From positions 1 through 13,576 of the forward strand of contig JAHEDN010000023.1 of assembly GCA_024641225.1 (NCBI GenBank): a stretch of 13,576 nucleotides of DNA, read 5' to 3'. Below are positions 13,495-13,576 of this stretch, piece by piece (the first letter of the stretch is position 1; every line of letters begins with the position of its first letter). The notes under the pieces were generated by a model. That model did not search any database, was not told the DNA's origin, and saw only the letters and a program-made list of their open reading frames with translations. The translations under genes were made by a program, and so were the position numbers. The DNA comes from Burkholderiales bacterium. GTDB taxonomy: Bacteria > Pseudomonadota > Gammaproteobacteria > Burkholderiales > Burkholderiaceae_F.

Positions 13495-13529
13495 GCCCGC
13501 GCACCAACGTCATTCGTTGGTGCGCGGGC
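13495..13529 (+). terminator. Strong hairpin terminator after the LysR gene
   Basis: A perfect 15-base inverted repeat (GCCCGCGCACCAACG at 13495-13509 and CGTTGGTGCGCGGGC at 13515-13529) flanks the loop TCATT, 6 bases after the LysR stop. No run of T follows on either side, so it is not a textbook intrinsic terminator, but its position and strength fit transcript end formation. A smaller 5-base hairpin follows at 13531-13543. Confidence 0.7.
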
Positions 13530-13576
13530 AGCAGAGCTTCTGCGGCCTTGCGCGACGGACCGCTTCTGCGCGGCAG

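Overview
The window is GC-rich, densely coding DNA of a proteobacterial type. The betaproteobacterial (Burkholderiales-like) suggestion is inference, from base composition, the TRAP transporter, the GcvA-type LysR regulator and a c-type cytochrome fragment. No RNA genes, insertion sequences or CRISPR arrays were seen.

Layout. The first 222 bases are the C-terminal end of a small cytochrome c. A haloacid-dehalogenase-type HAD hydrolase follows on the minus strand (282-1001). From about 1187 to 13529 the window looks like one self-contained catabolic locus made of two convergent operons. The plus-strand operon encodes a split transketolase (two subunits with a 4-base overlap), a tripartite TRAP transporter (DctP, DctQ, DctM), an L-threonate-dehydrogenase-like enzyme (LtnD family) and a Rossmann/SAF-domain oxidoreductase of unknown substrate. 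The minus-strand operon, read from 12489 down to 8495, encodes an SDR dehydrogenase, a xylose-isomerase-like TIM-barrel isomerase/epimerase, a fused DhaK-DhaL ketose kinase and an RpiB-type isomerase. The two operons meet tail to tail and overlap by 4 bases (CTAG). A GcvA-like LysR gene diverges from the SDR gene and ends at a 15-bp-stem hairpin.

Regulation. The promoters of the two operons, about 11.3 kb apart and in opposite orientation, align without gaps. They share a 29-base operator (22 identical), a TTG-type -35 box, a 17-base spacer and an identical GAAGAAT -10 region. One copy lies next to the LysR gene, so this regulator probably controls both operons. The promoters also fix the likely starts of the first gene in each operon.

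How the genes may work together (inference). SDR, DhaK-type kinase and RpiB-type isomerase are the three enzyme families of the known D-threitol route (threitol to erythrulose to erythrulose 4-phosphate to erythrose 4-phosphate). A transketolase could pass the product to central metabolism. The LtnD-like enzyme points to C4 sugar acids. A branched C5 sugar such as apiose is an alternative, since its known catabolism also uses a two-subunit transketolase. The combination, with the uncharacterised SAF oxidoreductase and without the usual DUF1537 kinase and aldolase partners of LtnD, does not match a pathway I can name fully.
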